From Marinibacterium sp. (GTDB taxonomy: Bacteria > Pseudomonadota > Alphaproteobacteria > Rhodobacterales > Rhodobacteraceae): a stretch of DNA of 58,792 nt. Location of the stretch: positions 1-58,792 of the forward strand of contig JAEPNQ010000017.1 of the NCBI GenBank assembly GCA_017643305.1. Direction: 5' to 3'. The position numbers and the translations under genes are program-made. Positions 18,101 to 27,984 of this stretch are shown here, piece after piece. The number at the start of each line of letters is the position of its first letter. Positions within the stretch are counted from its first letter, which is position 1. The notes under the pieces were generated by a model. That model made no database searches. It had not been told where the DNA came from and was given only the letters and a program-made list of their open reading frames with translations.

Positions 18101-19875
18101 TCGGCCCGGCCTGTTTTTGCCTGCCCTTTGGCTGACAGCGTGAGCGCTGTACCGTTCAGATCCAGGTTCCGGATCTGAAGTCCGTCCGGCCCGCGTACGG
18201 AGTCAAGTGTCAGGTCCGTTTGGCCGATCAACAGTTGGTCCAACATGTCCTGCCCGGCCTGCAGATCCTGTGCGGTGCCGGTCAGCTGCAAATCGAACGT
18301 GCCGCCGATCGGCGCAGCCTTCCCGCTGAGCTGGGCGGACAGTGCCCCGGCGATGGGGCGCCCGGCAAGGGCCTCAAATTGGGACAGGTCTGCGATGTTT
18401 AGGCCAACGTCACCCGTGACCTCGAACCCCTTGCGCAACCCGGTAATCGCAGCGGTGAGCGCCGCCTGCACATGGCTGGCTTCCAGCGTCATGTTGTTGA
18501 GATGCAGGTTATCACCCTGACTGAGCACAAAATCTCCCGCCAGATCGGCATCGCGTCCGACAGCCTTGCTCAGAGCGGCATCAGAGAAGCGCAGGCCGCG
18601 CAGTTGGGCGTTGATGGTCCCGGAAAGTGGAGCAGCTTGATCGGGCTGGTAGGTGCCGCTGGCGTCAAGTTTGGCGTTGCCAAGGCCGAGGTCCGGTTGA
18701 GAAAAGTCATCCATCTGCGCGAACAGGGTCCATCCCGGTCCTTGTGCCGCGTCAAAGCTGGCCTTTGCAGAAACCGCGCGCACCCGCGTGGTACCACCGC
18801 TGACCGGGAGGGTGATTGCCCCACCTTCGGCTTGCTCCAGGGCGAGGTTCAGGTTCAGCCGGGCAACTTCTGATTGGGAGGTCAGCGCAAGGCCGCCATT
18901 CAGCTTTACCGCATCGGTGTCCAGTTGCAGGGCAGAGATATCCAGCCGTCCATCCGCCATACGTTGGCCAACAAGGTTGATCTCGGAACGCGGGCCGAAA
19001 AAGGCGTTGAAATCTTCGGCCATCAGCGGGCGCAAGTCGCCGTCCATCTGACCGCTGAAGCCGATGGTCTGGTTGGGCCCTTCTGCGTCCCCAACGCCGG
19101 ACAGGGCAACCTGCCCGCGCACCCGGTCCACCCCGTCAGTGGCCAATTTCAGTTTCGCGATGAAATCATGAACCGGCCCGGCCCCCTGCACGGACAGGTC
19201 CAATGTGGGCGTGCCGGGCATGTTCAACAGGCGTGACACCAGCCCGCCTGCGTCCTCGGTGACCTGGATGTCCAGGTTGATCTGGCGGGTGTCGTTGGCA
19301 AAGCCCGCTATGATCGCGACCTTGTCGCCCGGACCGTCCAGCCGGTCGATGGACAGATCTGTGTCCAGCGTACCATCGGCCAGGCTGACCCGCGCGTCTA
19401 TTGCCAGCCGCGCGGCGGCGCCAGCGACAGGTTCGCCCAGCGACACTTCGGTCACGGCCATCTTGGCAATTTCGATGGAGACCGGCAGCTCTGGCATTTT
19501 GAACGGTTGCGCTTCGGGTGCGGGCAAGTCGGTGTCTTCTGTCGGGACCGGCCGGCGGAGCATTTCGATACTCTCGGTGGTCAATTCGTTGACCGAGAAC
19601 CGTCCGCGCACCAGGGCAACACGGTTCCAGTCCAGCACCGCTCCAGTTATCCGCAGCCAGACGCCGTTTTCATCGGACACTTCGATCTGTTTGATCATGG
19701 CACGGGAAGACAAGGCCCCTTCGAGTCCGGTGACCCGGATTGTGCGGCTGTCATTGGACAGAGTGCGTTCCAGCAGCCGCACCAGCGGGCCGCCTGCATC
19801 CTCTTCTTCCTGAGCGTGGAGTGGGGCGCCAAGACTGATCACCAGTAGCAGGAGATATGAGGCTAATCGTTTCAA
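15115..19875 (-). CDS. tamB: Translocation and assembly module protein TamB
   Basis: Large periplasm-spanning protein (1586 residues) that with TamA helps assemble outer-membrane proteins or move phospholipids to the outer membrane. The N terminus is a signal anchor or signal peptide ([18 protein letters not shown]). A long beta-strand-rich body follows with many repeats of the pattern LDLxVQGxG. The DUF490/TamB C terminus ends in [18 protein letters not shown] and [11 protein letters not shown]. The probable TTG start overlaps the tamA stop. The length is within the usual range for alphaproteobacterial TamB. Confidence 0.95.
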   Translation of the reverse strand: MKRLASYLLLLVISLGAPLHAQEEEDAGGPLVRLLERTLSNDSRTIRVTGLEGALSSRAMIKQIEVSDENGVWLRITGAVLDWNRVALVRGRFSVNELTTESIEMLRRPVPTEDTDLPAPEAQPFKMPELPVSIEIAKMAVTEVSLGEPVAGAAARLAIDARVSLADGTLDTDLSIDRLDGPGDKVAIIAGFANDTRQINLDIQVTEDAGGLVSRLLNMPGTPTLDLSVQGAGPVHDFIAKLKLATDGVDRVRGQVALSGVGDAEGPNQTIGFSGQMDGDLRPLMAEDFNAFFGPRSEINLVGQRMADGRLDISALQLDTDAVKLNGGLALTSQSEVARLNLNLALEQAEGGAITLPVSGGTTRVRAVSAKASFDAAQGPGWTLFAQMDDFSQPDLGLGNAKLDASGTYQPDQAAPLSGTINAQLRGLRFSDAALSKAVGRDADLAGDFVLSQGDNLHLNNMTLEASHVQAALTAAITGLRKGFEVTGDVGLNIADLSQFEALAGRPIAGALSAQLSGKAAPIGGTFDLQLTGTAQDLQAGQDMLDQLLIGQTDLTLDSVRGPDGLQIRNLDLNGTALTLSAKGQAKTGRADLDLVAQLDDLARLLPDLPGPVTITGTTSQRRETWTLDWNVDAPGGAQAAVTATVPQDLGDGLAFDLNISEPAGGPIGQLLSMPANPPLAVTAKGNGALTDFTADLSLATQGQPRLTGTVQIRDQDSPQPGTGFEAAFSGDVTPFLQDQYHSFFGSSSELTANGIRLQDGQMELSKLNLQTDALQLTGDARINAQGQPEHAALTGTLGTAAGPVQLPIPGAPVTLRRAQIDAALDAGTDPGWTLTATVEGLSHSAGQLGRMTLRGSGDFDIGAALSADGQLSAGLLGLSISDPALGAALGNNLTLTTGFDIVAGETLALTDTLLRGPGLEANVALNLTDLSGQQQITSNADLNVRDFARFSGLAQRPLTGSGTVTASATGMLAPRELDVIVTSTLQDLTTGIPQADAIMAGTYRLRADAQAKPDGIDLRSLRFAGDALEATVSGFVSPTNPDIQARILLNELALVMPALPGEVSIDAGLRGEAGRYIAEVNIDAPNDSFVNAKASHIPDRVSEIAFDGQMNKLERFMPQFPGQLAGKGILRRENEVWTIDADATGPAGIDIVTRGTYSEADGTVDASATGGLQLAAANVFISPNSVEGTGRFDVSINGKPALEGLRGQINLTDVSAAFPRLQNSIRNAGGTISLNDAGAAVAMQGGLSTGGTFSLNGPVGMQAPYPANLSINLNQMIMTDQVVYRAPVSGQLQFSGPVTGNSRLAGRIDIGETDINVGNIGGSSSAAPIPPLTHLREPGPVRTTRARAGLLDSGRSGGPSAPIDLDLLISAPNKIFVRGRGLNAELGGEIYVRGNTNRIAPAGQIELLRGFMGLFGRRLELSRGLITLQGSLQPYLEFAATSSTNSGTATLEMSGELDAIDISITSDPELPEEEALALLIFGNEFSSLSPFKIAQIATGLIALRGGGDVVDTQGRKATGANAVSLANDTGGLPSLELGGYLSGNIYTDGDTELNINLDVTDNLTLKGMVDNTGESGIGIFFDREY

Positions 19876-21683
19876 AACGCCTGTCCGATCCCGAAATAGA
19901 ACTGCGCGCCGTCAGAGGTAGACCCTTCCACCGGGTATGCAATGTCGAGCCGCAGCGCCCCGATCCCGCCCACATCATAGCGCAGGCCCAGCCCGGCCCC
20001 GGAATGTGACGACGAGGTGCTGCTGATAAACTGATCCGCATCTATCGCGCCATAATCGAAGAACCCGACGAGCGAGAAATTGTCTGTCACCCGTGTGCGT
20101 ATCTCGGCCGACAGACCAAAGAAGGACCGGCCACCTGCAAACCCCGGACCCACCGGGATGCCCAGTGACTGGTAGGGCTGGCCACGTACGGTACCTGACC
20201 CGCCAGAGTAAAATAGAAGATCCGGGGAAATGTTCTGGATACTGGCGCCAATGACGCTGCCCAGTTGAACGCGCCCGGCCAGAACCATGCGGCTGTTTGC
20301 ACCGAGGCCCCAATAAACGCGCCCGTCAATAAGGGCATAAAGTCCGCTTTCAGTGCCTTTGAACCCGGCAAAGGGCGTGGCGTCAGCATTCAGGTAGAAG
20401 CCGCGGGTCGCGTTAGTGGCATTGTCGCGCCGGTCCCACCGGAATCGCGATGGCAGCGATAGAAAATAGAATTTGCGGTCGGCTCCGAACACATCATCCG
20501 ACATGTTGTAATTGGCGGCGATACCTGTTTCGAAATACTTGCCGGGTGAGATTACGCGACGCCAGCCGATGCCCAGTTGCGACCTGAAAAGGTAATAGTA
20601 TTCTTCGTCCAGCAATTCGATATCGAGCAAGTAGAATAGGTCATTGTCCGCGCCGAAAAACGCGGGCCGGTCAAGGCGCAGAACGAGTTGTCCGTCTACA
20701 TTGCTGGTGCCACCAATGTTTCGAATGCGGCTGTCAAAGGTGAGGCGCTCCGCCCCGCCAAACAGGTTGCGGTGGACCCATTGGAATGACACCTCAACCC
20801 CCTGGGTCGAGGCAATCTCGGCCCCGAATTGCAGGCGGCGCGGCTTAGCATCGACCACTGACATTTCGAAATCAAGCGTTCCGTCGGGATTAGCGGTTTC
20901 CTTCTCCGAAAGAGAAACGGACGAAAATGTACCGGTGCGGCGCAAACGACTGGCCGCGGTACGGGCCTTTTCCGGGCTGAACTGTTCACCGGTGGGGAAG
21001 CCCGCGATCCTGCGAATAGCCTTGGGCCGGACTGTGGACTGGACTTCCAGCTCCATCTCACCAAACAAGAGGTTGGGGCCGGGGTCCACACCGATCCGGG
21101 CATCCAGAATGGCTTCTGAATGGCGCGCAATGATTTGCTGTTGTGAAATTTTAACCTTGGCATGCCCTGCGTCACGCCAGCTACTAATTGCTGCTTGGCC
21201 TGTGGCCTGTAGCACACCGGTCGGGGCCGGTTGCCCTGTGCGGAACGTGTCGGGCAGAACGGTGCCCGGAGCCAGTGGTGCGATCTGCGCGTCACCAAAG
21301 CGAAATGGGCTTCCTGTTTCGATGTTAATATCGATCCTGTTGATGCTATGGAGCATCTCCAGCGGATTGATGTTTGCGGCCTCGCGCCCGTCCACCCGGA
21401 TTTGGATGACAGGGCTGTAATAGCCGGAATCGTACAAAATGCTGATCAGGCCGCGATAATCGCTGCGGGCGGCGGCCAGGATTTCCTGCGGCGAGTCTAA
21501 CCCACGTTGACTGGCCGTAAGGCTGAGCGACCCGGCCTGCAGCCGGTCCACCACTTCCGATGGGGCGCCGGGCGCGGTCAATATGGCTTCCAATGCCTCT
21601 GCTGTAGACACGGACATGCCGAACCAACTGGCCAGCAGGCACAGTTGGCCAAAAATGCGCCAGCGCAGGGCAATGCGCTTCAC
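19872..21683 (-). CDS. tamA: Outer-membrane assembly protein TamA (BamA/Omp85 family)
   Basis: 603-residue Omp85-superfamily barrel partnering TamB. A signal peptide is followed by POTRA domains (about residues 30-260) and a C-terminal 16-strand barrel with the conserved GSGTVRGQPYQSLG loop (about residues 490-505, the VRGY/F-type lid motif) and a terminal aromatic residue after YFGIGQA. GTG is the likely start. Its stop overlaps the tamB start, forming the standard tamA-tamB operon. Confidence 0.95.
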   Translation of the reverse strand: MKRIALRWRIFGQLCLLASWFGMSVSTAEALEAILTAPGAPSEVVDRLQAGSLSLTASQRGLDSPQEILAAARSDYRGLISILYDSGYYSPVIQIRVDGREAANINPLEMLHSINRIDINIETGSPFRFGDAQIAPLAPGTVLPDTFRTGQPAPTGVLQATGQAAISSWRDAGHAKVKISQQQIIARHSEAILDARIGVDPGPNLLFGEMELEVQSTVRPKAIRRIAGFPTGEQFSPEKARTAASRLRRTGTFSSVSLSEKETANPDGTLDFEMSVVDAKPRRLQFGAEIASTQGVEVSFQWVHRNLFGGAERLTFDSRIRNIGGTSNVDGQLVLRLDRPAFFGADNDLFYLLDIELLDEEYYYLFRSQLGIGWRRVISPGKYFETGIAANYNMSDDVFGADRKFYFLSLPSRFRWDRRDNATNATRGFYLNADATPFAGFKGTESGLYALIDGRVYWGLGANSRMVLAGRVQLGSVIGASIQNISPDLLFYSGGSGTVRGQPYQSLGIPVGPGFAGGRSFFGLSAEIRTRVTDNFSLVGFFDYGAIDADQFISSTSSSHSGAGLGLRYDVGGIGALRLDIAYPVEGSTSDGAQFYFGIGQAF

Positions 21684-21863
21684 CGAATAACCCCCCTAGG
21701 TTGATGACGCCGACCGTGGGGGAACCAGTTTGCTTCACGGTCTGTGTTGGTTAGTTGGGACGAGATATGGCATATTGAAGCCGGGCGATCCACCACATGA
21801 GCGATTTCCGGCGGAATTTATCAAGTTTGTCTAGTGCGTGTGATTCCGGGGCGATTTTCGGGT

Positions 21864-22928
21864 TCACCCGTGCACAATAATAGTCCAGCCGCCGATTAAG
21901 AACGCCGGGAAGCTGAACCTTGACACGCGGTCTAATCGCAAGGCTTCGGGTTCCCGTCCGTTCAGCACCATGCGACCGGCCACCAATGCCTCCACAATGC
22001 TCAGGAAGATTACGACGATGGACCAGATCACCATCTTGTCGAGCTTGGTCAGATAACCCACAGGCGGCAACTGGCTGCCAATGGCAAAGATGAAGGCCAT
22101 GGCCGTCAGCATCGTGGTCGCCCCGATCCCGATCTGGAATTCGAACCGGCTGGGCGGGACCCAGAAGATCACTCAGGACATGGCCACCACCAGCGCCAGC
22201 AGGCAGATCAGGCGATAGAGGTAGAATTCCGGGTTGCGATCTCCGTCGATCAGTAGAGACAATTTCTGCAGGCTCAGGCCGGCCTGTTTCTGAAAGCTAT
22301 GTGTGGTGACTTCCAGCCGCGGGTCGCCCAGGTCCCAGCCTTCGATGTTCAGGCGGTCGCTGATCCATGTGTTGTTTTCGTCTGCGATGAAGTGGATCAG
22401 GTTGTTGGTTTCTTCCACCGCGACGAAATCGATCGTAAATTCGTGGTGGTCGAAGGGGAAATCGCTGAGGTTGTGGTAGCTGGAAATTGGGCCGGTGAAG
22501 CGTTGCACATATTCGACCGTCCCGTCCTGATGCACCGAAACCTGGTTCTGGCTGTTCTTATAGGCCACGCGCAGGGCCTGGGAATTCAGCATGCGTATGC
22601 GTGGGAACCAGACCTTGGTTATTGCAAAGCGGCATCCTTCGTTTTGCAGTAGCCTCGGGTCCTTCCATCGAAGGGTTAGGAAGAAATCCACTTCAATCTG
22701 CTGGTTTTCATCGTCAACTCCCATGAAATCGACGATGGCAAAGGAGCTGGTGACTTGGGTGGGGACGTTCAAACCGCCTGGTGGGACATCGGTGCACAGA
22801 TCGGGTGTGAGGGTGCAGGCCATGGCCCAGGCGGCCATACCGATCGTCAGTAAACAGGCTGCAATCATGCTGCGCATTCCCAGCCGCATAGTATTCGAAA
22901 CCAACAGTGCCGCTAGAAATGACCTCAT
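21864..22928 (-). pseudogene. Prokaryotic pentameric ligand-gated ion channel, broken by TGA in the first membrane helix
   Basis: The extracellular beta-sandwich domain is intact: DFFLTLRWKDPRLL, FPFDHHEFTIDFVAVEE, then the pre-M1 segment and LYRLICLLALVVAMS. A TGA at 22173-22175 stands where a Trp codon (TGG) is expected. The same frame continues without other defect through FWVPPSRFEFQIGIG, M2-M3 (TMLTAMAFIFAIGS) and M4 to 21864. A signal peptide precedes CTLTPDL; the start may be ATG 22928, 22889 or 22877. The truncated product would lack the pore. Fold assignment rests on the PFD loop and overall pattern. Confidence 0.8.
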
Positions 22929-23037
22929 GCCAAAACCCCATACCAACAATTCGGGCCCGTCTGCGACCGGCGATGTCCTCAGCAAGGTGACATGATGGGT
23001 GCCATGTTGCTAGAAAGAATTGGGCGGGGCTTAGGGC

Positions 23038-24270
23038 CTATTGCGCGCTGCGGGCCGTGCGATACCATTTGACCACTGCTTGGCGGTCTTCCGGTTCCAT
23101 ATACGTAACGTTTGCCGGTGGCATGGCGTGGCTGAGGCCCGCTTGTAGGTAAATCGATTTCGCATTGCGGGCGATGTCGGCTTCGGTTTCCAGCAGGACA
23201 CCCTTGGGAGCCCAGAGGATGCCTTCCCAGACCGGTTCGCGCGCGTGGCACATGGAGCAACGACCCAGCATGATGTCGTGCACTTCTTCGAACCCGTCTG
23301 CGGCGGCAAAGCGTTGCTCGTAGGCGGTCAGTGGTTTGGCTGCGGCTTCGTCGTCCAGCGGTTCGTATATGGTTGCCGTGGAAAGCCACGCGATAATCAG
23401 AAACAGGATCGCAGTGACCGCCCAGGTCCAGCTGGGTTGCCCTTTGCGGGCGTGCATGGAGTTAAAATAGTGCCGGATCGTGACTCCCATCAGAAAGACC
23501 AGTGCGGCGATGATCCAGTTGTACTCTGTGGCAAAGGCCAGCGGATAATGGTTGGACAGCATCAGGAAGATGACCGGCAGGGTCAGATAGTTGTTATGAG
23601 TTGACCGCAGCTTGGCGATCTTGCCGTATTTGGCATCGGGTTTGTGCCCTGCCTTGAGGTCCGCTACGACGATGCGCTGGTTCGGCATGATGATGAAAAA
23701 GACGTTTGCGGTCATGATCGTGGCGGTGAATGCGCCCAGATGTAGCATCATCGCCCGACCAGTGAATATCTGGTTATAGCCCCAGCCCATTGCCACCAGC
23801 AGCACGAACAGCAGCAGCATTAGCATCGTGGGGTGTTCGCCCAGCGGGCTTTTGCACAGAAAATCGTAAACGATCCAGCCGATTGTCAGAGACGCAGCTG
23901 AGATCAGGATGCCATGCCAAAGCGCCAGGTCCGCCTTTTCTGCGTCTAGCATGTAAATCTGCCCACCCGCCCAATAGACGATCATGAGCAGTGCCGCGCC
24001 GCTGAGCCAAGTGGTGTAGCTTTCCCATTTGAACCAGGTCAGATGCTCGGGCATCTGGTTGGGTGCCACCAGGTATTTCTGGATGTGGTAGAACCCGCCG
24101 CCGTGAACCTGCCATTCCTCGCCATCCGCAGGGCCGGGAATGTTGCGGTTCAGGCCCAGGTCCAGCGCGATGAAATAGAAGGATGACCCGATCCAGGCCA
24201 TCGCCGTGATGACATGCAGCCAGCGGACTGCAAACTCCAGCCAATCCCAGAGAACCGTCAGGTCATACAT
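23038..24270 (-). CDS. puuD: Membrane-bound urate hydroxylase PuuD with C-terminal cytochrome c domain
   Basis: Oxidises urate to 5-hydroxyisourate at the cytoplasmic membrane, passing electrons to its own heme. About eight hydrophobic helices cover residues 15-300 (DUF989-type domain with conserved AMAWIGSSFYFIALD at 24-38). A periplasmic cytochrome c domain with CSMCH at 338-342 ends the 410-residue protein, with a Met ligand candidate in SHAMPPANVTYM. ATG 24270 follows GGAGG. It is divergent from the LysR regulator by 94 bp. Confidence 0.95.
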   Translation of the reverse strand: MYDLTVLWDWLEFAVRWLHVITAMAWIGSSFYFIALDLGLNRNIPGPADGEEWQVHGGGFYHIQKYLVAPNQMPEHLTWFKWESYTTWLSGAALLMIVYWAGGQIYMLDAEKADLALWHGILISAASLTIGWIVYDFLCKSPLGEHPTMLMLLLFVLLVAMGWGYNQIFTGRAMMLHLGAFTATIMTANVFFIIMPNQRIVVADLKAGHKPDAKYGKIAKLRSTHNNYLTLPVIFLMLSNHYPLAFATEYNWIIAALVFLMGVTIRHYFNSMHARKGQPSWTWAVTAILFLIIAWLSTATIYEPLDDEAAAKPLTAYEQRFAAADGFEEVHDIMLGRCSMCHAREPVWEGILWAPKGVLLETEADIARNAKSIYLQAGLSHAMPPANVTYMEPEDRQAVVKWYRTARSAQ

Positions 24271-24317
24271 TGCGAGCCTCCGTTCCGACGTGCGCACTCT
24301 ATGCACCCTGCCGATTT

Positions 24318-24341
24318 TTCGGTATTGCCGTATATTGTCAA
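24318..24341 (-). promoter_or_regulatory. puuD/lysR divergent promoter element
   Basis: On the minus strand TTGACA (24336-24341) is followed by ATATACGG and then the small inverted repeat CGG-CAATA-CCG. A similar TTGACA-N-TATA-CGG arrangement precedes puuE at 25710. This is a candidate site for the LysR regulator encoded at 24365. A shared motif is visible, but binding is inference. Confidence 0.4.
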
Positions 24342-24364
24342 ACTCATTCAAAAATCATGGAACA

Positions 24365-25288
24365 ATGTCTTACCTCGACAACATCCGAACCTTCGTTCGT
24401 GTCTACGAACTCGGCAGTATGTCGGCCGCGGGGCGGGACATGCGCATTTCTCCGGCGGTGACATCTGCGCGTATTTCCCAGCTCGAAGACCATCTGGGCG
24501 TGCGCCTGTTCCAGCGGACGACTCGCAACCTCAGCCCCACAGAGCAGGGGGAGACGTTTTATTCCGGGGCTTGCGCGGTACTGGAGGCGGTGGACGAAGC
24601 CGAGGCGCGGGTTGTCGACCTGACAGATAATCCGCGTGGGTCTTTATATGTGTCCGCACCTTTGGGTATGGGTCGCAGGTTGATCGCGCCGCGCGTTCCG
24701 GAGTTTCTGGATAGCTATCCCGATATTTCCGTCCGGTTGCGGCTGACGGATCGCACGGTGGATCTGACCTCCGAAGGATTGGATCTGGCGTTTTTCATTG
24801 GGCAGCCGGAAGACAGCACGCTGCGCATTCGTAAGATCGCCGATTGTCGCCGCGTGTTATGTGCCGCACCTTCCTACGTGGTGGCGCGTGGTATGCCGGA
24901 AACTGGGCATGACCTTGTGCGCGGTGGTCATGAATGCCTGAACCTGCGGTTTCCCGGCGCGGCGGAATTTCAATGGCGGCTGGAAACGGCTGACGGGCCG
25001 CAGAGGTTTGCTGTGGCCGGTCGGCATGAATGCGATGATGGCGATGTGTTGACCGACTGGGCGTTGGCGGGCCGCGGGATTGTGATGAAACCAGTTTTCG
25101 AGGTTGCCGCGCATCTTGAGCGTGGAACACTGGTGCCGGTGGCCGAGGCAAACCCGCCCGTGCCGGTGCAGATGGCGTGCCTGTACACGCACCGCCGTCA
25201 TCAGGATCCGAAAACCCGGCTTTTCATGGAATTCATGATTGACCGGCTGGCCAACGCCCTGCGCGTGGCCGAAAATAGCGGAAACTGA
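24365..25288 (+). CDS. LysR-family regulator of the urate catabolic genes
   Basis: Transcriptional regulator of 307 residues. The N-terminal winged helix-turn-helix (LDNIRTFVRVYELGSMSAA, then ARISQLEDHLGVRLFQRTT, residues 4-54) is followed by a substrate-binding-like effector domain (about 90-300). ATG 24365 gives the standard LysR N terminus; the frame opens earlier within puuD. It is divergent from puuD and convergent with uraH, and puuE starts 500 bp on, so control of urate breakdown is likely. The ligand, perhaps urate or a pathway product, is not known. Confidence 0.88.
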   Translation: MSYLDNIRTFVRVYELGSMSAAGRDMRISPAVTSARISQLEDHLGVRLFQRTTRNLSPTEQGETFYSGACAVLEAVDEAEARVVDLTDNPRGSLYVSAPLGMGRRLIAPRVPEFLDSYPDISVRLRLTDRTVDLTSEGLDLAFFIGQPEDSTLRIRKIADCRRVLCAAPSYVVARGMPETGHDLVRGGHECLNLRFPGAAEFQWRLETADGPQRFAVAGRHECDDGDVLTDWALAGRGIVMKPVFEVAAHLERGTLVPVAEANPPVPVQMACLYTHRRHQDPKTRLFMEFMIDRLANALRVAENSGN

Positions 25289-25294
25289 ACGCGG

Positions 25295-25648
25295 TCAGCT
25301 GCCGCGGTAGGTGGAAAACCCGTAAGGCGACAGCAGCAGTGGTACGTGGTAGTGATCTGCCTCCGGCATGCCGAAGCGGATCGGTACTATGTCCAGAAAC
25401 AGTGGTTCGGGCCCGTGCTGACCGGTGGCGCGGAGATAGTCGCCCGCGTGAAACTCCAACTCATAGCTGCCGGGTTCAAACTGGTCCTGTGGCAGGATCG
25501 GCGCGTCCGTGCGTCCGTCCTCATTGGTAGTCTTTTCGGCCAGCTGCGTGCGCGTGCCGTCGTGATGCCGGTACAGAACAATGCGCAGCCCGTCCGCCGG
25601 GCAGCCGCGCGCTGTGTCCAGCACGTGGGTGGTTAGATATCCGGTCAT
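25295..25648 (-). CDS. uraH: 5-hydroxyisourate hydrolase
   Basis: Hydrolyses 5-hydroxyisourate from PuuD to OHCU. It is 117 residues, the standard transthyretin-like length. The N-terminal signature [16 protein letters not shown] and the C-terminal YGFSTYRGS tetrapeptide motif are both present, with the catalytic His and Arg residues in LTTHVLD, the HHDG/RTDAP region and the terminal RGS. The frame extends far upstream, but the homology begins at ATG 25648 near GGAGGCACC. It is convergent with lysR (6 bp gap) and divergent from puuE. Confidence 0.95.
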   Translation of the reverse strand: MTGYLTTHVLDTARGCPADGLRIVLYRHHDGTRTQLAEKTTNEDGRTDAPILPQDQFEPGSYELEFHAGDYLRATGQHGPEPLFLDIVPIRFGMPEADHYHVPLLLSPYGFSTYRGS

Positions 25649-25709
25649 GGTGCCTCCTTGGTTGCGGGGGTGATGCCGTGCCCGCGCACGCAGCGCAAAT
25701 CTGTCCTGC

Positions 25710-25733
25710 TTGACAGTGTATATGCGGATTTTT
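25710..25733 (+). promoter_or_regulatory. puuE promoter element resembling the puuD one
   Basis: TTGACA (25710-25715) followed by GTGTATATGCGG lies 75 bp upstream of puuE in the 141-bp gap between uraH and puuE. It matches the TTGACA-ATATACGG element upstream of puuD on the other strand. A common LysR operator is plausible. Confidence 0.4.
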
Positions 25734-25789
25734 GAAAAACTATCTGTGAAAACTTGCCTACAACCGGATCCAACCGTCAGGAGACAGAA

Positions 25790-27202
25790 ATGAACCGTTA
25801 TCCCCGCGACATGATCGGCTATGGGGCAAACCCCCCGGATCCGAAATGGCCCGGTGGCGCCAAAATCGCCCTGCAGATTGTGCTGAACTACGAAGAAGGC
25901 GGGGAAAACTGTGTTCTGCACGGCGATGCGGCGTCCGAGGCGTTTTTGTCCGAAATCGTTGGGGCGGCTCAGTGGCCGGGACAACGGCACTGGAACATGG
26001 AAAGCATCTATGAATATGGCGCACGGGCGGGATTCTGGCGGCTGCACCGTCTGATGAAGGACCTGCCGATCACCATTTATGGTGTGGCCAGCGCCCTGGC
26101 CCGCTCGCCTGAACAGGTGGCGGCGATGAAGTCTGCTGGCTGGGAAATTGCCAGCCACGGGCTGAAGTGGATTGAATACAAAGACGCGCCCGAAACCCAG
26201 GAACGCGCGGACATGGTCGAAGCCATCCGCCTGCATACCGAGGTTGTCGGTGAACGCCCGCGTGGCTGGTACACCGGGCGCTGTTCCGAAAACACCGTGC
26301 GACTGGCAGCGGAAGAAGGTGGGTTTGCCTATGTCGCCGACACGTATGATGACGATCTGCCCTACTGGAAACGGGTCGGCGGGCGCGACCAATTGATTAC
26401 GCCGTATACCTTGGATGCCAACGATATGCGTTTTGCCACGCCGCAGGGGTTCAATTCCGGCGACCAGTTTGAGGCCTATCTGCGCGACAGTTTCGATGCG
26501 CTTTATGCCGAAGGGTTGGGCGGAGCGTCTAAAATGATGTCCATAGGTCTGCATTGCCGTCTGATCGGTCGGCCGGGTCGGGTGAGAGCGTTGGAGCGGT
26601 TTCTGGACTATGTGCGCGGCCTGCCCGACGTCTGGATTGCCACGCGTGAACAGATCGCAGACCACTGGGCGGCAACACATCCGCCGCGGGATTTCGATCG
26701 CCCTTCGGAGATGGCCAAGGCGGACTTCGTGGAGGCATTTGGCGACGTGTTCGAACATTCCGCGTGGATTGCAGAACGCGCACATGGGTTAGAGTTGGGC
26801 CCGGCCCATGACACCGCCACCGGGGTGCATAACGCGCTGGCGCGCATGTTCCGGTCCGCGTCCGAGGAAGAGCGGCTGGGTGTTTTGAGGGCGCATCCCG
26901 ATCTGGCAGGCAAGCTCGCCGCCGCGCGGCGGTTGACGACGCAAAGCACTGCGGAACAGGCCGGCGCCGGGCTGGATGTGCTTACAGATGAAGAACGCGC
27001 AGCATTCACAGAACTGAATCAGGCCTACACGGATAAGTTTGGCTTTCCCTTCATCATTGCCGTACGTGATCATGACAAGGCGTCGATTCTTCAATCGTTT
27101 CACAGCCGTATTGCCAATAACAATGATCAGGAATTTGCGGAAGCCTGCCGCCAGGTGGAAAGGATTGCGGAGTTCCGGCTGCGCGATCTGTTGCCGTCGT
27201 GA
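25790..27202 (+). CDS. puuE: Bifunctional allantoinase PuuE fused to OHCU decarboxylase (UraD)
   Basis: A 470-residue fusion covering two steps: OHCU decarboxylation to S-allantoin and allantoin opening to allantoate. Residues 1-300 are a polysaccharide-deacetylase-like allantoinase ([44 protein letters not shown]). Residues about 305-465 are an OHCU decarboxylase with the catalytic His region [11 protein letters not shown] and [20 protein letters not shown]. The start at 25790 follows GGAGACAG. Its stop overlaps the allA GTG start. The order of domains is opposite to the order of reactions. Confidence 0.92.
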   Translation: MNRYPRDMIGYGANPPDPKWPGGAKIALQIVLNYEEGGENCVLHGDAASEAFLSEIVGAAQWPGQRHWNMESIYEYGARAGFWRLHRLMKDLPITIYGVASALARSPEQVAAMKSAGWEIASHGLKWIEYKDAPETQERADMVEAIRLHTEVVGERPRGWYTGRCSENTVRLAAEEGGFAYVADTYDDDLPYWKRVGGRDQLITPYTLDANDMRFATPQGFNSGDQFEAYLRDSFDALYAEGLGGASKMMSIGLHCRLIGRPGRVRALERFLDYVRGLPDVWIATREQIADHWAATHPPRDFDRPSEMAKADFVEAFGDVFEHSAWIAERAHGLELGPAHDTATGVHNALARMFRSASEEERLGVLRAHPDLAGKLAAARRLTTQSTAEQAGAGLDVLTDEERAAFTELNQAYTDKFGFPFIIAVRDHDKASILQSFHSRIANNNDQEFAEACRQVERIAEFRLRDLLPS

Positions 27203-27684
27203 CGCGGGTTTCCATCGAACCTTTGATAGCCGAGGCATTCCAACCCTTTGGCGATGTGCTGGACATTTCCGGCGCGCCGGATCGGATGATCAACCAAGGT
27301 CTTTGCGGGCGATATCATGACCGGGCGCGACTGCAGTTCCTCGACGGGCGCGCAGGGGTCAGCCTGTTCAACGCCGAACCACGTACACTACCCTACCGGT
27401 TGGAGATGGTAGAGCGCCACCCGGATGGCAGCCAGACGTTCATTCCTATGACGCAGAAGCCCTTTCTGGTGATCGTGGCCCCTGATACGGCTCAAGGTCC
27501 GGGCCTTCCCCGCGCCTTTCGCACGGCGCCGGGGCAAGCCATCAACTTCCTGCGCAACACTTGGCATGGTGTGCTGACACCGCTGACCGCACCGGGTCTA
27601 TTTGCGGTGGTGGACCGGATCGGGCCGGGTGCAAATCTGGAAGAATTTTGGTTTGACGAGCCTTACCTCGTTGGGACGGCATAA
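27199..27684 (+). CDS. allA: Ureidoglycolate lyase
   Basis: Splits S-ureidoglycolate into glyoxylate and urea, 161 residues, cupin fold. Typical stretches are EAFQPFGDVLD near the N terminus, GVSLFNAEPRTLPYRLEMVERHPDGSQ in fragments around residues 53-78, and the active-site region FLRNTWHGVLTPL (about 115-127). The GTG start at 27199 overlaps the puuE stop (GTGA), so expression is coupled. The pathway product glyoxylate connects to the bhcC-type gene downstream. Confidence 0.93.
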   Translation: MTRVSIEPLIAEAFQPFGDVLDISGAPDRMINQGLCGRYHDRARLQFLDGRAGVSLFNAEPRTLPYRLEMVERHPDGSQTFIPMTQKPFLVIVAPDTAQGPGLPRAFRTAPGQAINFLRNTWHGVLTPLTAPGLFAVVDRIGPGANLEEFWFDEPYLVGTA

Positions 27685-27704
27685 GGGAGGATCAAAAGCG
27701 GCAG

Positions 27705-27984
27705 GTAAGACCGCTGGGGACTGAGGCCAACAAAAAGCAAACCAAAATCTCTGATACTTTGATAGCGATCGCAGAACACCTCCGTGATCCCAATTTTATC
27801 GTGGCGCTGTCTAAGGTTGTACCTCTTGGCATCCAGCATGTTCTGGCTATGTTTATTTCCAACGTGATGCCCGCGATCATCATCGCGGGAACTGTCAGGT
27901 TTTGCTTTGGTTTGGACGCCAGAGCGCAGGGGTTTCCGGCTGCTTTGCCGGTGTCAACTAACGCGAAACTGCGTGGGGTAAAGG
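27705..27984 (+). pseudogene. 5' fragment of an NCS2-family purine permease
   Basis: In the frame through 27759 the sequence reads RDPNFIVALSKVVPLGIQHV, then LAMFISNVMPAIIIAG, the first helix and start of the second helix of uracil-xanthine (NCS2) permeases. Homology ends near 27925 and the frame stops after AAALPV-type unrelated residues by 28010. Family members have about 450-500 residues, so over 80 percent is missing, and no ATG start is in frame. Its place after allA suggests an ancestral urate/xanthine permease of this operon. Confidence 0.7.

Noticed and set aside
22173-22175. Selenocysteine or other recoding of TGA in the channel gene
   Set aside because: No SECIS-like stem was evident just downstream and Trp, not Cys, is expected there; nonsense mutation or read error is simpler.
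25649-26785. Upstream extension of the uraH frame to nearly 500 codons
   Set aside because: It is antisense to puuE; transthyretin-like homology begins only at ATG 25648.
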